A stretch of 64,000 bases of DNA from Cervus elaphus (GCF_910594005.1 NC_057817.1:30357001-30421000), one strand, 5' to 3'. Positions 28,260-41,863 are shown, numbered from the stretch's first letter. Notes: generated by a model not told the origin, from the letters alone. Made by a program: numbers and translations.

Positions 28260-28670
28260 GTAAAATAATAACAATAGTGGTTATGGTGCTCATCTTATCC
28301 TTTTCTCTGTCTTGAATTGGATGTTATTCTTGGCCTTGAAATAACACATCTTATAATTTTTTAAATCAAATGTATGGAAAGGACATATCTCAATGCAAGA
28401 ACTTCTATATTATTTATACAATGTTAAGAATTTTTGTCAGAATGGATATTAAATTTTATTAAATGTATTTCCAGTAATATTTGGAGACTGACATGATTTT
28501 TCTCTTTCAGCACATTGTAATGAATTACTCTAAAAGCTTTTCTAATGCTGAGTCATTGGTGCATTTCCAGTACAAAACACTTGATCATGGTGAGTATTCA
28601 TTTTTCTAATGTGATACCAGATTCTATTTGATGATGTCAGTTTTCACTCCCACCAGCATTATATTATTTT
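28260..28670 (-). repeat. L1 ORF2 remnant, antisense
   Basis: Blocks such as 'aaacacttgatcatggtgag' and 'agattctatttgatgatg' resemble antisense L1 reverse-transcriptase region; highly diverged. Confidence 0.5.
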
Positions 28671-29214
28671 TAGTATAAGTTCACCAGAGTCCTGAGAATG
28701 GGCTGAAGCTAAAATATTTTCTCCCTGAGTTTTTACCAGTCTCATCTTGTGCCACTAAGCCTTGAGTGGTGTTTCCAATTGTCCTCCTTCCGGGGAGGGG
28801 TGAGGGGGGATTTTGCAGCTCCTTAACTGAAAAGAAGGTCTGTGTGTGAGCATCTTTCACACTCATACACTGTCCTCTATTATCTTTTTATTTAGGTTGG
28901 GAGTGTGGAAGGTGGTGGGTCGGAGAAGGAGGGATGGGAAGGCTTCACTGTCTTTGAAATGAAAGTTTGCTTTCACTTTCTTCTATTGTCTCTGAGAGCT
29001 TTGGATCTGGAGGCTTGACCACCAGGCCATTGGCTGCCTGAGTGTAAAGCCTAAAGATGGTAGATGATCCCTAAGTCACAGACTTTTTCTCTCTGGAGAA
29101 CTGCCTTCTTCAGAGAGGACAATAGGAGAATATGAATTGGCTATTAGTTTCTGAATTTTGCCAAATAAAGCAGAATCTAAGAAGAAAAAAAAACATTTTA
29201 GTCATATTATATAC

Positions 29215-29515
29215 TTTTCAATAGACTGTACCTCACCATAGTAGGCATGATGTCAGCTGTCAGTTTTTCATATATGCCCTTTATCAGATTAAATTTTCTT
29301 TCTGTTCCTAGTCTGCTGATGATTTTTTTTTATAAATGGATACTGGATTTTGTCAAATCTTTTTCTGCATGCATCTACTGAAATGATCAAGTGAGTTTTT
29401 TTCTTTTGTCTTACTATTAATAATACCGTGAACTAGGTTCATTGCCTTTTGAATATGAAACCAAACCTGCATTTCTGGGATACACTATACTTGGTTTATA
29501 TTTTAAAGCTGAGAT
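29215..29515 (-). repeat. L1 ORF2 remnant, antisense
   Basis: 'gtcaaatctttttctgcatg', 'catctactgaaatgatcaag' and 'ccaaacctgcatttctggga' are clear antisense L1 RT-region blocks. Confidence 0.8.
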
Positions 29516-29599
29516 ACTTAACCTAGGACTCTGACAAACATAGACACTTCATAGGTGGTTCTCATGGGTTGATGAACTCCCTGATGTTTTATGCAAAAT

Positions 29600-30355
29600 T
29601 CTGTGTGAATATGCTAATGGTAGATTGTCACTAAAGATAGTCACTAACCATTTATCCCATCCCTGTTGGTACATGCTATGTCTCCCATCAAGAGGTGGAG
29701 TCTAAGCTCGCTCACTCTAAAGTCCACAAGTCACAACTACTGAGCCTGTGTGCTGCAACTACTGAAGCCTGTGCACCCTAGAGCCCATTCACAGCAACAA
29801 AGAGTAGCCCTTGCCTGCAGCAACTAGAGAAAGCCTCTGCAAAGCAATGAAGACCCACTGCAGTCAAAAATAAATAAATAAATAAAAAGATCAAGGATTA
29901 GTTACATAGGGCCCAGTGAGCTGATGAATACAGTTGTAAATTAAAAAAAAAAAAAGGTGGAGTCTATTCCTCTCCGCTTATAACTCAGTCGGACTTATGA
30001 CTGCTTTGACTAATAGAATGTGACAGAAGAGAAGCTATGACAGATCTAGGTCAAGCCCTTAAGAAGTCTGGCAGCTTGTTTTTGTTCAGAGAGGTCATGT
30101 GGAAAAAAAACAGGACACTCCATCCAACAGCAAACATAAAGATCCCAAACATGGGAATGTGACCATCCTAGGCAGTCCAGCCCCTGCTAAAATCCCAGCT
30201 GGATGCAACTATTACATGAGTTAGCCAGATGATACCATGTGGAACAGAACTGTCCATAACTCAGTTAATCATAGGAAATAATAAGTGATTTTTACTTTAA
30301 ATTAACAAGTTTTGCGGTAGTTTGTTACACAGCAATAGATATCTGAAACAGTGCT
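29600..30355 (+). repeat. MaLR/MLT1-type LTR split by a SINE
   Basis: The right end 'ttttgcggtagtttgttaca' followed by 'cagcaatagatatctgaaac' is the typical 3' end of MLT1-type LTRs. The left part continues before the nested SINE. The 12-base word aggtggagtcta occurs at 29693-29704 and 29955-29966, flanking the SINE as its target-site duplication. Confidence 0.65.
29705..29954 (+). repeat. CHR-type SINE body with target-site duplication
   Basis: 5'-shortened element: 'cacaactactgagcctgtgt', 'gcaactagagaaagcctctg', 'gcagtcaaaaataaataaat', and a poly(A) stretch near 29943-29955, inside the MLT1-type LTR. Confidence 0.85.
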
Positions 30356-31086
30356 TACCCACACATCTGGAGAGAAAACATAGTTTTTATTAGATCCTCC
30401 AAAACAGTTAAAACCACTAGAGAAACGAAAGAGTGAATATTCTTTAGGAAACACCTGATAATTTTTTTTTCAGTGTTTTTGATAGATATTAGCAGCAATG
30501 TGCTTAAGATTATAATCTTTTGCCCTGTATTAGTAGATGATAACTACTGAATTTGGCAATTAAATGAAAGGTCATATGCTTTACAATCTAATGCAACTGA
30601 CAACCTAAGGTGAAAAGTGAGAAAATTTATGGGACCATCCCTCCTATATTCCGAAACAAGTTCAAGGGCTATTTTAAAATTCTTCAAAACTTCTTACCAA
30701 AAAACATACATGTGAACATATGGAATAATACACACAAAAATTATATGCAGAGGAATGAACAAAAGCAAACCAAATGAACCAAAGTTTTATATCATAAAGT
30801 ATAGTAAAAATATGTTTGCATACATAAAACAACTGAATGTATTCAACTGTAATCATAACTAGTGTACCCACGGTGGGAAGTGAGTGTGATCTGAAACTGA
30901 GCTATAACCTACCTGGATAGAATCTGGGTAAAAACTGACTGAGACATAGGGCATGGTTTCCATCTAATAACTGAGATGGGATAGAGAAGAGGGTTAGAAG
31001 GAGAATGGTAATATTGTAGACAACTAGTTCCTATCAAATAACAGGCATAATGCATCAGAAGGGTGCAAGATAATATGGCAAAGAGA

Positions 31087-31305
31087 AGCTGCTGCTGTTG
31101 CTGCTTAGTCATTCAGTCATGTCCGACTCTTTGTGACCCCACGGACCTTAGCCTGCCAGGCTCCTCTGTCCAAGGGATTCTCCAGGCAAGAATACTGGAG
31201 TGGGTTACCATTTCCTTCTCCAGGGGATCTTCCCAACCCAGGGACCAAACCCGGGTCTCTGGCATTGCCAGCAGATTCTTTATCACTGAGCCACCAGGGG
31301 AGAAG
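31087..31305 (-). repeat. Bov-tA type SINE, antisense, full
   Basis: Starts with (gct/gtt) repeats 'gctgctgctgttgctgctta', then 'gtcatgtccgactctttgtg', ending 'atcactgagccaccagggg'. Confidence 0.93.
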
Positions 31306-31799
31306 CTAACCCTAGAAAAAGGAACTTGAAAAGATCAGGCAAGGTACCCAGAGAGTTCAAAGAGAATACATCAGGGACCCAGGCAAGGCTTGCTAGGCAG
31401 ACTATCTGGCTCCTGTGTTAGGCATTATTTAGGAAAACAACAGCTAAATATTTCATCAAGTGTCCAGGATACTGAGAAGGCCAAGACATCCAAGGTCTGA
31501 CCTACAGATGAAAGACAAACCCAGGATTCTGGGTGGTGTTCATAGAAATCCTTGCCACAGCATATCATAGAAGGAATGACACAGCCCAGTGACAATATAC
31601 AAGAGAACATATCAAATGAGTTAATACTGGAACTCATGGGGAAACCTTTGATGAAGCAAACAACAGAAAACAAGAACCAAAGAAGCTGATCAATTGTAAT
31701 GCCATACTAGAAAGACTAGAGCAACAAGCAGATGAGGAGATGAAGTAAGTGTCAGAAATATGAGTACAGCCAGGATGGGTTCTACTAGAAAAGATTTCT

Positions 31800-32275
31800 C
31801 ATGAGGTTTTAGTCATGCTGTCGGCCAGGGCTGCAGTCTAATTTGAAGACTCACCTGAGGGAGGATTCTTTTCCAAGCTCACTCCATGGTTGTTGGCAGA
31901 GTTTAGTATCTGGACAGCTGTTCACTTGAGGGCATCAGTTCCTTGCTGCCTCTTGGCTAGAGACCTCCTGCATGCAGTTTCCTGACACATGGACCTCTTC
32001 AAAGGGCAGCATAACATGGCAATTGGCTTCCCTCAGAGTAAGTGAGCAAGAGAGCAAAAGAGAAAAAAAAAGAGAAAGAGAGTAAAAAAGAGCCGTCAAA
32101 GTAGAACACAAAGTCTTTTTCCAACCTAATCTCAGAAACAACACCTTATTACTTTTGCCGTAGTCTGTTAGGAGTGAATCACTAGGTCCAGCCTATAGTC
32201 AAGGGGAAAACATTACATAAGGACATGACTCCTAGAAGGAGGGGTACAATGTGGAACCCACCGTAGAAGTTGTGT
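31800..32275 (+). repeat. Ancient interspersed repeat, copy 1
   Basis: Shares block order with 57905-58215: a 'cattgag/ggaggattc...ttccaag' start, 'ttgttggcag', 'ggacctcttcaaagggcagc', 'atggcaattggcttccctca', 'gtgagcaagagagcaaaaga', 'tagtctgttaggagtgaatc'. I recognise it as a widespread old mammalian repeat but cannot give its family name. Confidence 0.55.
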
Positions 32276-33537
32276 ATTATATTATGCAGCTCTAAAAACT
32301 CTATCTCTATATTTAATTGTCACATATGTCAAATTTCTGATAGGGAGGATTTGACTGGACCAGTTTGGGTTAGGATTTCTCCTGTGGGTCAGTTAGCCTT
32401 GGCTAGATGGGGCAAGATCATGTAATAATTTTTATTATTGTTAGAGATTTCTAGAGAATAGGAAATTGTTGAAGGCTTGTTAGTTAAATGAAAGCTTGTT
32501 ACAAAGATACACTATCAAGTTATTATTACAACTATATAAAAACTAAAAAGATTACTTGAGATTTAGTATTGGGAAATCAAGCTAAGGAATGTTTTCACTC
32601 AGTCTCATTGATGATTGGCTTATTCTCTAGAGCTAAAGGGAGACAGTGAGCCATCATTTTATCACCTGCAGATACAATTTAATGGGACAATTTAGACACA
32701 TCTTGCCTGAGTCAAATTAGAGACTGAGAATTATGAGGGAAGTACTGGGGGAAAGACTAAAGAAAACAGTAAATATGGCAGAAATAAGACCAACAAGAGA
32801 AGAAATTCCTAAGGAAAAATTCACTTGTTGCCCTTAAAAGTCAAGGCATCTCAAAAGTAAATAAAACCTAAACTTTGCTGACTTTGACTCAGTGTTTACA
32901 TAAAGGCAAATAACTTAAGGTAGGCTCGGCTCTGAGTATCATTGTCTTGCATCAGTTGTCTTATTTTTAAAGTTATTCTGTAGGGAGTTCTGCTCTCAGT
33001 AAGGGTGCAGTTTCTTGCATATCAATTCTACAGCAAAAAACAACTGGAAAACATGAACAAAATTTAAAATTGAAACAATCTATTTGTAGATATCAAAACG
33101 GGACCAAGGCAGCAAGGACTTGAGGGGTTAAAATCTCAGACAGAAAAGGAGTTTGAAGAGATAAGCCTAACATTCAGTGTTTCTTTTCCTTTTAAGGAAT
33201 TACTGATTCAAAAGTAGTAACAAGAGGTTGAGAAGGTGAGCAGAAAGCAGTAGCTAAGTGGCTGAGAAACTAAACTGGTCTTCCTATAGTCTTACAGAGC
33301 TTTCAGGGAAAAACCTGGAAGTTCAGGACCTAATAAGATAGAGGCACCCAGGCAACCACTCCTTACTTTTAGTTGAAACCCTCAAAGGCCTAAACCAAAG
33401 GAGAGGCCAGCTCCTATAAATGCTAAAGTTCAACTTCTCATCACAAAATCCCTGATTAGATTAAAATAGTCAGAGGCAAAAGCAAACCCCTGCAAGAAGA
33501 CTATACCATCCACAGCCTCAAATTATCTCTTTGTGAG

Positions 33538-33752
33538 AATGCTAAGTCACGTCAGTTATGTTCAACTCTTTGTGACCCCATGGACTGTAGCCTGCCAGGC
33601 TCCTCTGTCCATGGGATTCTCCAGGCAAGAATACTGGAGTGGGTTGCCATTTCCTACTCCAGGAGATCTTCTTGACCCAGGGATTGAACCTGAATCTCTT
33701 GTGTCTCCTGCATTGGTAGGCAGATTCTTTACCACTGTGCCAACCACCATGA
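33538..33752 (-). repeat. Bov-tA type SINE, antisense
   Basis: 'gctaagtcacgtcagttatg' start, 'tgggattctccaggcaagaa', ending near 'ctttaccactgtgccaacca'. Confidence 0.92.
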
Positions 33753-33892
33753 ATAGGTTTGATAAATTAAATGACAAGACAGACAAATTCAGTAGAGGAA
33801 ACTGTATGAAATATAGAATGGAAATTCTAGAACTGAAAAATAATCACATTTAAGAATTCAACAGGGCTTGTAACAGCACACTGCACACAAAG

Positions 33893-34086
33893 GTGAAAGT
33901 CACTTAGTCTTGTCCCACTCTCTGCAACCCCATGGACTATACAGTCCATGGAATTGTCCAAGCCAGAATACTGGCATAGGTAGCCTTTCCCTTCTCCAGG
34001 AGATCTTCCCAATCCAGGGATCAAACCCAGGTTTCCCACACTGCAGGCAGATTCTTTACCAGCTGAGCCACAAGGGAAGCCCAAGA
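33893..34086 (-). repeat. Bov-tA type SINE, antisense
   Basis: 'gtgaaagtcacttagtcttg' start, ending with 'accagctgagccacaaggga'; second copy in tandem with 33538-33752, same orientation. Confidence 0.92.
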
Positions 34087-34183
34087 ATACTGAAGTGGCA
34101 CACAAATGAAAGGTAATTAGTGAATTAGAAGCAGGTGAGAAAAACCAGACTGAAGCTTAAGAGATTAAAAAAAGAAAAAGAAT

Positions 34184-34312
34184 GAGAACTCCCTGGTGGC
34201 CCAGTAGTTAGGAATCCTTGCTTCCACTGCAGGAGGCCCAAGTTCGATCCCTGGTTGGGGAACTAAGAGCCTGCAAGCCACACTGCAGGGCCTGAAAAAA
34301 AAAGAAAAGAAA
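34184..34312 (+). repeat. CHR-type SINE, short
   Basis: 'gagaactccctggtggccca' head, 'aagttcgatccctggttggg', A-rich end. Confidence 0.88.
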
Positions 34313-34459
34313 ATACAGGGGAAAAAGCATAAAATACATTAAGAGACACTAAAAACAAAAAACAAACAAAACTAACACAGATACAACTAGAGATACAGAA
34401 GACAAGAAAAAAACAATGGGATAGGAATATTATTTGAAGGAAAAAAATGGCCAAAAATG

Positions 34460-35470
34460 CTCAAAACTAATGAAAGTCACAAATAAGAGATCCTATGAAA
34501 TCAAGCAGGATAAATACAAAGAAAAGCACAGTTAGGTATATCATAATGTAGTTGTGAAACCAAAGATAAAGAAAAAATCTTTAAAAAATGGAGAGGAGCA
34601 GTTAGGAGTGAGACACATCTTCAAAGGAACAACAGTTGACTATCAGTTGGCTTCTCAATAGTGATGAAAGTCAAAGATAATGGAATGACACACTGTGTTG
34701 TAAGATAATAACTGCCAAGCTAGAACTCTAAACTCAATAAAAAATACCTTTCAAAAATAAAGTAAAAATAAAAATTAAATATATCTTCAGACAAACAAAA
34801 ACTGAAGAGAACTCACCACTTGGCATACTTGTATTAAAGGAATACTAAAGGGAATTCTTCAAGCAAAAGAAAAATAATCCTAAATGAAAACACAGATATG
34901 CAAGAAGAAATTTAGCAATAAAAAGGGTAAATAAGAATGTAAATCCTAATGTGTAATGAGCTGACATTTAAGGATATATGAGAACAGGTAAAAGTAAAGA
35001 ATTTACAGAAAGAAAAGCTATGGTTGTTCAAGAAAACAACTTGCAGATGAATTAAAGGATAGAATATTTACTTTTGAGATCTGAATTGTGGCTGGAAAAT
35101 TAAGCAGAACTATCACAAAGCAAAGAACTGAAATATAAACAGAAATCATGATAGAAAACACAAGACTTAGAGGATAGATCCTGGAGACCTAATAAGCAAA
35201 TAATGGTAGTTCCAGAAGAGAAAAGAGAACAGATGGCAATACTTTAAAAAAACACTATAACTTGCTGGATATAAAAGTCAACTACATTTTTATATATCAA
35301 AAAAAATTAGAAATTTTAACTTTACAAAGGATATTGTTCATAACAGTATCAAAAAACATATAAAAGTGCCTAGGGATAATATTACAAAATACACAAGACA
35401 TATTTAATAAAACGTTATTGAAAGACACTAAAACACACTTAAATACATGGAATTATATACTTAGCCTGTG
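34460..35470 (+). repeat. L1-lineage LINE remnant, sense
   Basis: A-rich sense strand with blocks such as 'tgactatcagttggcttctc', 'ctgccaagctagaactctaa', 'aaaggaatactaaagggaat', 'cttcaagcaaaagaaaaata' and 'acttgctggatataaaagtc', in the order of old L1/HAL1 elements. Heavily mutated. Confidence 0.6.
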
Positions 35471-35496
35471 AGTAGAAGGGTCACATCATAAAATAT

Positions 35497-35714
35497 GAAA
35501 AGTGAAAGTGTTAGTCACTCAGTCGTGTGTCTGAATCTTCGAGAGCCCATGGACTGCAGTCCACCACGCTCCTCAATTCATCGAATTCTCCAGGCAAGAA
35601 TTCTGAAGTGGGTAGCCATTCCCTTCTTAAGGGGATCTTCCTGACTCAGGGTCGAGCTCAGGTCTCCTGCATTGCAGGTGAATTCTTTACCATCTGAGCC
35701 ACCAGAGAAGTCTT
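35497..35714 (-). repeat. Bov-tA type SINE, antisense
   Basis: 'gtgaaagtgttagtcactca' start, 'attctccaggcaagaattct', ending 'accatctgagccaccagaga'. Confidence 0.92.
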
Positions 35715-36479
35715 GTCAAATCAATCTATAGATTCAATACAATTCCAATCAAAATCACAAAAGATTCCGTGTATGTATGTGCACATGTCATCTAAGCATG
35801 CACTAGACAAACAGCATATATTCAGAGCTGGCATCTTACCAGATTTTTTTTTCTAATATAGGAGGAATAAAAGTCTTGGTGGACTATTTTATACAACACG
35901 GGGAACAGTGACATCATGAGACAAAGTACTTCCAGGGGGTGTGCTCTTTTAGAGCAAACTTCTTCATCCTTCCAAGGCTTGAGATCACTTATGTAGGCAC
36001 TACATTTGTGCTATAAATTGCCTTTCTGTTATAAAACTGAAGGATAAGAATATTTATTACTCAGAAAACTACAGATTTTTTAATCTGGCTATTCAGATAA
36101 GGTGAAGGACTTAGTTAAGATTAAATTTGACTATGTTCTGTTCTCTGTGTTTAGATTTTCTCTGATATAACAATTTTTTTGACAGATCACATAAAGAGAC
36201 AATGATTTTGCAAGTGTGTGTTTGAAACTATTATGATACTAGTCTATCTTTACCATTCAAGACTTGGGATAATAGCAAAACTTTTACAATATGATCTAGA
36301 GAATTAAAAAGGAGAGTCACAAATATGTCCATTAACTGATTTTCATTATACCTGATTTTCATTATAAGTTATAACGAAATTATCAGTTATATATATCAGT
36401 TATATAAAACTGATTTTCATTATAATTTAAACCTGCATTAATCAAATAAGCTAGTAAGATGATCTTACTAGCTTTATTC

Positions 36480-37720
36480 TCAGTTCAGTTCAGTCCCTCA
36501 GTCATGTCTGACTCTTTGTGATCCCAAGAACTGTAGCACACCAGGCTTCCCTGTCCATCACCAACTCCAGGAGCTTGCTCAAACTCATGTCCATCAAGTC
36601 GGTGATGCCATCCAACCATCTCATCCTCTGTCGTCCCCTTCTCCAGTTGCCTTCCATCTTTCCCAGAATCACGGTCTTTTCCAATGAGTCAGTTCTTTGC
36701 CTCAGGTGGCCAAAGTATTGAAGCTTCAGCTTCAGCATCAGTCCTTCCAATGAATATTCAGGACTGACTTCCTTTAGGATACACTGGTTGGATCTCCTTG
36801 CAGTCCAAGGGACTCTCAAGAGTCTTCTCCAACACCACAGTTCAAAAGCATCAATTCTTAGGTGCTCAGCTTTCTTTATAGTCCAATTCTCACATCCATA
36901 CATGACTACTGGAAAAACCATAGCCTTGACTAGATGGACCTTATATTTGTTGGAAAGTAATGTCTCTGCTTTTTAATCTACTATCTAGGTTGGTCATAGC
37001 TTTTCTTCCAAGGAGCAAGCGTCTTTTAATTTCATGGATTTTGGAGCCCCAAAATAAAGTCTGTCACTGTTTCCATTTTTCCTTCATCTACTTGCCATGA
37101 AGTGATAGGACCAGATACCATGAGTTTTGTTTTTTGAATATTGAGTTTTAAGCCAGCTTTTTCACTCTCCTTTTTCACTTTCATCAAGAGGCTCTTTAGT
37201 TCTTCTTCACTTTCTGCCATAAGGGTAGTGTCATCTGCATATCTGAGGTCATTGATATTTCTCCCAGCAATCTTGATTCCAGCTTGTGCTTCATCCAGCC
37301 CAGCATTTCACATGATGTCCTTTGCATATAAGTTAAATCAGCAAGGTGACAATATACAGCCTTGACATATTCCTTTCCCAATTTGGAACCAGTCTGTTGT
37401 TCCATGTCTGGTTCTAACTGTTGCTTCTTGATCTGCATATAGACTTCTCAGGAGGCAGGTAAGGTGGTCTGGTATTCCCATCTCCTGAAGAATTTTCCAC
37501 AGTTTGTTGTGATCCACACAGTCAAAGGCTTTAGTGTAGTCAATGAAGCAGAAGTAGATGTTTTTCTGAAATTCCCTTACTTTTTCTATGATCCAATGGA
37601 TGCTGGCAATTTGATCTCTGGTTCCTCTGCCTTTTCTAAATCCAACTTGAACATCTGGAAGTTCTCAGTTCACGTACTGTTGAAGCCTACCATGGAGAAT
37701 TTTGAGCATTACTTCACTGG
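36480..37720 (-). mobile_element. BovB (RTE) LINE, RT segment and 3' end, antisense
   Basis: Read on the minus strand, this is the second half of the BovB ORF2: RT domain with the catalytic YADDTT motif region (here changed and split by frameshifts near 37200-37290), then the post-RT segment MAESEEELKSLLMKVKKESE, and the long C-terminal frame at 36502-36921 (MVFPVVMYGCENWTIKKAEH onward) with the WCWRRLLRVPWTARRSNQ signature. It ends in the BovB 3' terminus at 36480 (antisense). 5'-truncated and frame-broken, so not autonomous. Confidence 0.93.
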
Positions 37721-39578
37721 TACCTTAGCTCTTTACTATTTACTATGATATTTACTATTTACTATGATATCTTAGCTCTTTACTACTATTAACTTAAAAG
37801 ATTTATCAAAGAATACATGTATATAGTTTAAAAATGAAATATTCTTCATCTCAACTCCAATTTACACAGGTTTGTTCACTTTGGTTAATTTTTTTTTTTC
37901 ACTTTGGTTAATTTTTCAAGCTATACTTTTACAAGCTGTCCCATTTTCTGTATTTAGGTTGTTATATACATGTTATATTTCATTAAAAAATTTATGAAAA
38001 CCACAAATCAAGTACTATTATTTTAAAACAATAGCTTTCCTTCTTCATTCCTCCTCTAACCTTTTCACCAGAGGCAATTACTCCCAATTCAACTAACTAT
38101 TTCCTTTGGAACTAACCTGTTTATTTGTAAATAATATGCCTATGCTGGAATGTCTTGATTTATCACTTTTAGATATTTTTTATCTTTCACCATTCTGGTT
38201 GAAAACTTAGTTCTTTTATACTTGTCACATTTTGCTTCCTGGCTATTATCTCATTGACAAAATTTCAATTTAAACAAGCTGGTGTTTATGTTACTATGAT
38301 TATTTAAGTATTACTCATTGCTGAAGCAAATAGTGCATTATAATCATGCTTCCTTCCTCAGACAAATTTTTATTCTGCAGAATTACATAACTGCCTCCTT
38401 TTTTGGTTGATTTTCCACATAAAATTTTAAAATGCTCCCACATCTCTGCCAAACATCCGTTAGTCTTTCTTTTTTTTTTTTTGTTCATCTGGATTTCCCT
38501 TCTCTATAACTGAAATTCATCATCTCACAAACCCCCACCAACTGAAAAAAACTTAAATACTACTTTTAAGATAAATCAGTTACTTCCTATTTAGAATAGT
38601 CTCGTTTGAGTGAATATTTGGTCAAAATCAAGACTTAAACTCTTATATCCTCTCTTTCTCTTATTTTCTCTAAAATGATTTAAGTTCCTAGAGGGGCTTG
38701 GGTATTATTCTTAAATTCGAGGAAGGGAATCTGACCCCTGTACTGTCTTCTGGCCTTGCTGGCCTTTGCTGAATTGTAGTTTAGCACATCTGTCTTTAGA
38801 CTTCCTGTGCTGATATCTTGGGTTCCTGCCTTGACCTCGAGTCTAAGTCCTTTTTACACCAGTTTGAAGTCTCTTTCAGATTGCCAACCATCTCAGAACT
38901 TCCACACCCCATTGGGTACTTGGGATCTCTCAGCTGCTTTGTCCATCATGGTGGGATATGGGGAAGGAATTTGTAAGGTTGCTTTTAGTCTGCCTAGGCA
39001 CTTCCCTCAGCTGTGGCTACTTCCCTGCTCAGGCACTATGTTGTACTTCTTTAAGAGACTTGCAGTTCTCCATGCTATACCCTAGAAAGTGAAACACAAA
39101 TTTTATCTGCTTAGAACATCTCCTCAACCAGCTAATCTACCCTCACCTCAACAGCCAGGGTCAAGGCCCAGTGGAGTAAGATATAAGAATGCTAGATCTT
39201 ATCACAGGAATCCATAAGCAGGTAAACATTAATCATTCTGCCTTAGATTCACCACTTCCTATCTGTTGGTTGAATTCTTTCTTCTTTTTGGAGAGATAAT
39301 GATTCTTTTCATCATCATGCATTCTTCACATTTTCGAGGATCCTGGCAGGAACTTTAAATATGAAGTCCTGCTACTCTAGTTCTTTGAAATCCACAAAGC
39401 CTTAACAAAACCTAGTTCCTGCAAATAAAGGCCTTGCTTTCAAAATATTACTAAATCAAAATACACCTATGACAACAGAATATTCTGTAGATGAAAAATA
39501 AAAATAATGAGAATACTCACCAGGTGTTGATAGGAAAAGATATCTAGCATATATTGACGAGTGAAAAACAACAAGATA
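37721..39578. other. Intergenic, mostly unassigned
   Basis: AT-rich non-coding DNA. A short duplicated word (tttactatttactatgatat) is at about 37737-37772, and 'cactttggttaatttttt' is repeated at 37878-37918. No gene seen; the 92-residue frame at 38807-39085 lacks any family signature. Confidence 0.45.
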
Positions 39579-39745
39579 GAGGGAACTTGCCTGGTGGTCC
39601 AGTGGCTAACACCCTGAGCTCCCAATGCAGGTGGCCTGGTTTTGATCCTTGGTCAAGGAACTAGATCTAACAGGTGGCAACTAAAGATCCTGCATGCTGC
39701 AACTAAGACCTGGTGCAGCCAAATAAATTAAAATAAATTTTTCTA
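39579..39745 (+). repeat. CHR-type SINE
   Basis: 'gggaacttgcctggtggtcc' head through 'gcaactaagacctggtgcag' and A-rich tail. Confidence 0.9.
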
Positions 39746-39954
39746 AAATAAAGCAAGGTACAGTACAGCATGCACAATAGTTTGCTACTACCCTTTTGTA
39801 TGTAAGAACAGAATGAAATAAGAATAAACAGATCAATCATTTGGTAAAATATGCACTTTCATAAAGAAACGCCAAAAGAATTCACAACAAAGTAATACAA
39901 ATGCTTATCAATAGTGGACAGAGGGGAGGAATAAGATGATTGAGCACATGAGTA

Positions 39955-40230
39955 CGTATTTTAGTGAGGATTCTCCAGAGAAACAGAACTGCTGGTGAGG
40001 TGGGAATGAGGTTGAAGAGAGAAAGAGAGAGAGATTTTATAAGGTATTAGTTACAGAAACTGAGAAGTCTCACTCTGCTGTCCATCTACAAACTGGAGAC
40101 CCAGAAAAGCCAGTGATGTAGTTCAAAGGTTGGAGAGCCAAAGATATAGACTCCTGTTTAGATCCAAAACCTGACAACCAGGAGCACAAAGGTCAGGAGG
40201 AGATCCCAGCTCCGTCAGAAGTCACTTTCA
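39955..40230 (+). repeat. Ancient interspersed repeat (family not assigned)
   Basis: 'gaggattctccagagaaaca', 'gagagagagattttataagg', 'ctggagacccagaaaagcca', 'gtgatgtagttcaaaggttg' match the block order of a common old mammalian repeat. Confidence 0.55.
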
Positions 40231-40234
40231 ACTA

Positions 40235-41575
40235 CTGGATCCTCTTTCTAATCTTTAAAAGCTGGAGTGCTCCACGATTTAGTCCTGGGACCTCTTTTAA
40301 TCTACACTTTCTTCCTCAGTGACCTCATCCAGTTTCTATTCTGATGATTCCTAAATTTATCTCCAGTGTGACTTCTCTGCACTTTAGCCTTTTGCCTAAT
40401 CATTGTCTCTATACTGCATCTCAAACTTAACATCCAAAATTGATCTTTTGATTCCTTCCATTTCCCTATACTTATTCCTTCTTCAGTATTCCCCAGTGTT
40501 GCTCAGGCCCAAACCTTTGGAGTTATGATTGGTGTCTCTCTTTCTTTCTCACCCTCATCCAGTACATTAATAAATCGAGTCACCATCACCTTGAAAATAC
40601 ATCCAGAAACCCACCACATTCTACCACCTCCCCAACTGACTGGTCCACTGGTCCAAGCAATGTTTTATCTGCATTATTGCAATTCCCTTCCAGCTCCTAA
40701 TTTTTACTCCACTCTTAACCCCCTATAATTTATTCTCACAACAACCAGAATAAGCCTTTTAAGATAAGGCAGAAAAAGTCACATCTTTGCTCAAAGCTAT
40801 GTAATGGCTTCCCATGATTTTTAAAATAAAACATAGTCTTTTTGCAGCTAGTATGAAAGACCCTAACATGATCTAGACTATTTACATGGCTACTTCTCTG
40901 ACCTCATTTCATAACACTCTCCTCCTTACTTACTCTGCTCTGATCTCATTGACTTTGTCCATGCTTAAAAAAGATCTACACGCTTAACATCAAAGCTTAT
41001 GTACTTGACGTTCCCTTTGCTTGAAATGCTCACTCTGTTATTTCATCCAGGTCTTTGTTGAAATAACTACCTCCTCAGAGAGGTCTTCTCAAATCACTCT
41101 ATCTAAAGTAGCACTCCTCAAAAAAATAAAATAAAATAGCACACTCCTGTAACTTCAATCTCTTTTCCAGACTTACTTTTCTTCACAGCACCTATTAGTA
41201 CCTAACATATTTCATCTCTTTCTTAGAATATAAATTCCATGAAGAAAGGACATTTTATTCATTGTTTTATCTGTATGCCTCGTGCTCAGTCACCTTAGTT
41301 GTGTCTGACCATTTGTGACCCCCTGGGCTACCCCTGGACTGTAGCCTGCCAGGCTCCTCTGGCCATGGGATTTTCCAGGCAAGAACACTGGAGTGGGTTG
41401 CCATTTCTTTTTCCAGGGGATCTTCCTGACTCAGGGATCTAACCTCTGTCTCTTATGCCTCCTGCATTGGCAGGCGGATTTTTTACCCACTGAACCACAT
41501 GGAAAGCCCAGATTATAACTACCTAACACTTAAAAGGAGTACCTGCCATCATATGCTCTCAATATATATTTAAAT
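40235..41575 (+). repeat. L2 LINE, sense, split by Bov-tA
   Basis: Long L2 copy with 'atctcaaacttaacatccaa', 'tgcattattgcaattccctt', 'ctcaaagctatgtaatggct', 'aggtctttgttgaaataact' and 'attccatgaagaaaggacat', in L2 3'-end order. The SINE at 41281-41512 interrupts it before the tail. Confidence 0.8.
41281..41512 (-). repeat. Bov-tA type SINE, antisense, nested in L2
   Basis: 'gtgctcagtcaccttagttg' start, 'aacactggagtgggttgcca', ending 'acccactgaaccacatggaa'. Confidence 0.92.
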
Positions 41576-41863
41576 AAATATATATTTCCCATATTATCCC
41601 ATAAATAAATAAAAGCAGAAATCACGCTCTTTTCTACAAGCACACAATGTATACTTTCCAGTCTTTAACTTCTCTACAACATTTGACATTTTGCCACTTC
41701 TCTGTCTTGAAACTCTCTCCTTGGATTGTGAAAGTCCCCTAGTTATCCCTCTCTCATCACTGCTTCCCAGACTCCTTTTATAGGACCCTTTTCTCTACTT
41801 CAAATATGATCATTCTTCAGATTCCCTACTAAAGTTAGGTTCTCTATTAAGACCACAACTCTC

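Noticed and set aside
36502..36921. 139-residue minus-strand protein frame
   Set aside because: C-terminal part of BovB ORF2 in a truncated LINE copy, not a host gene.
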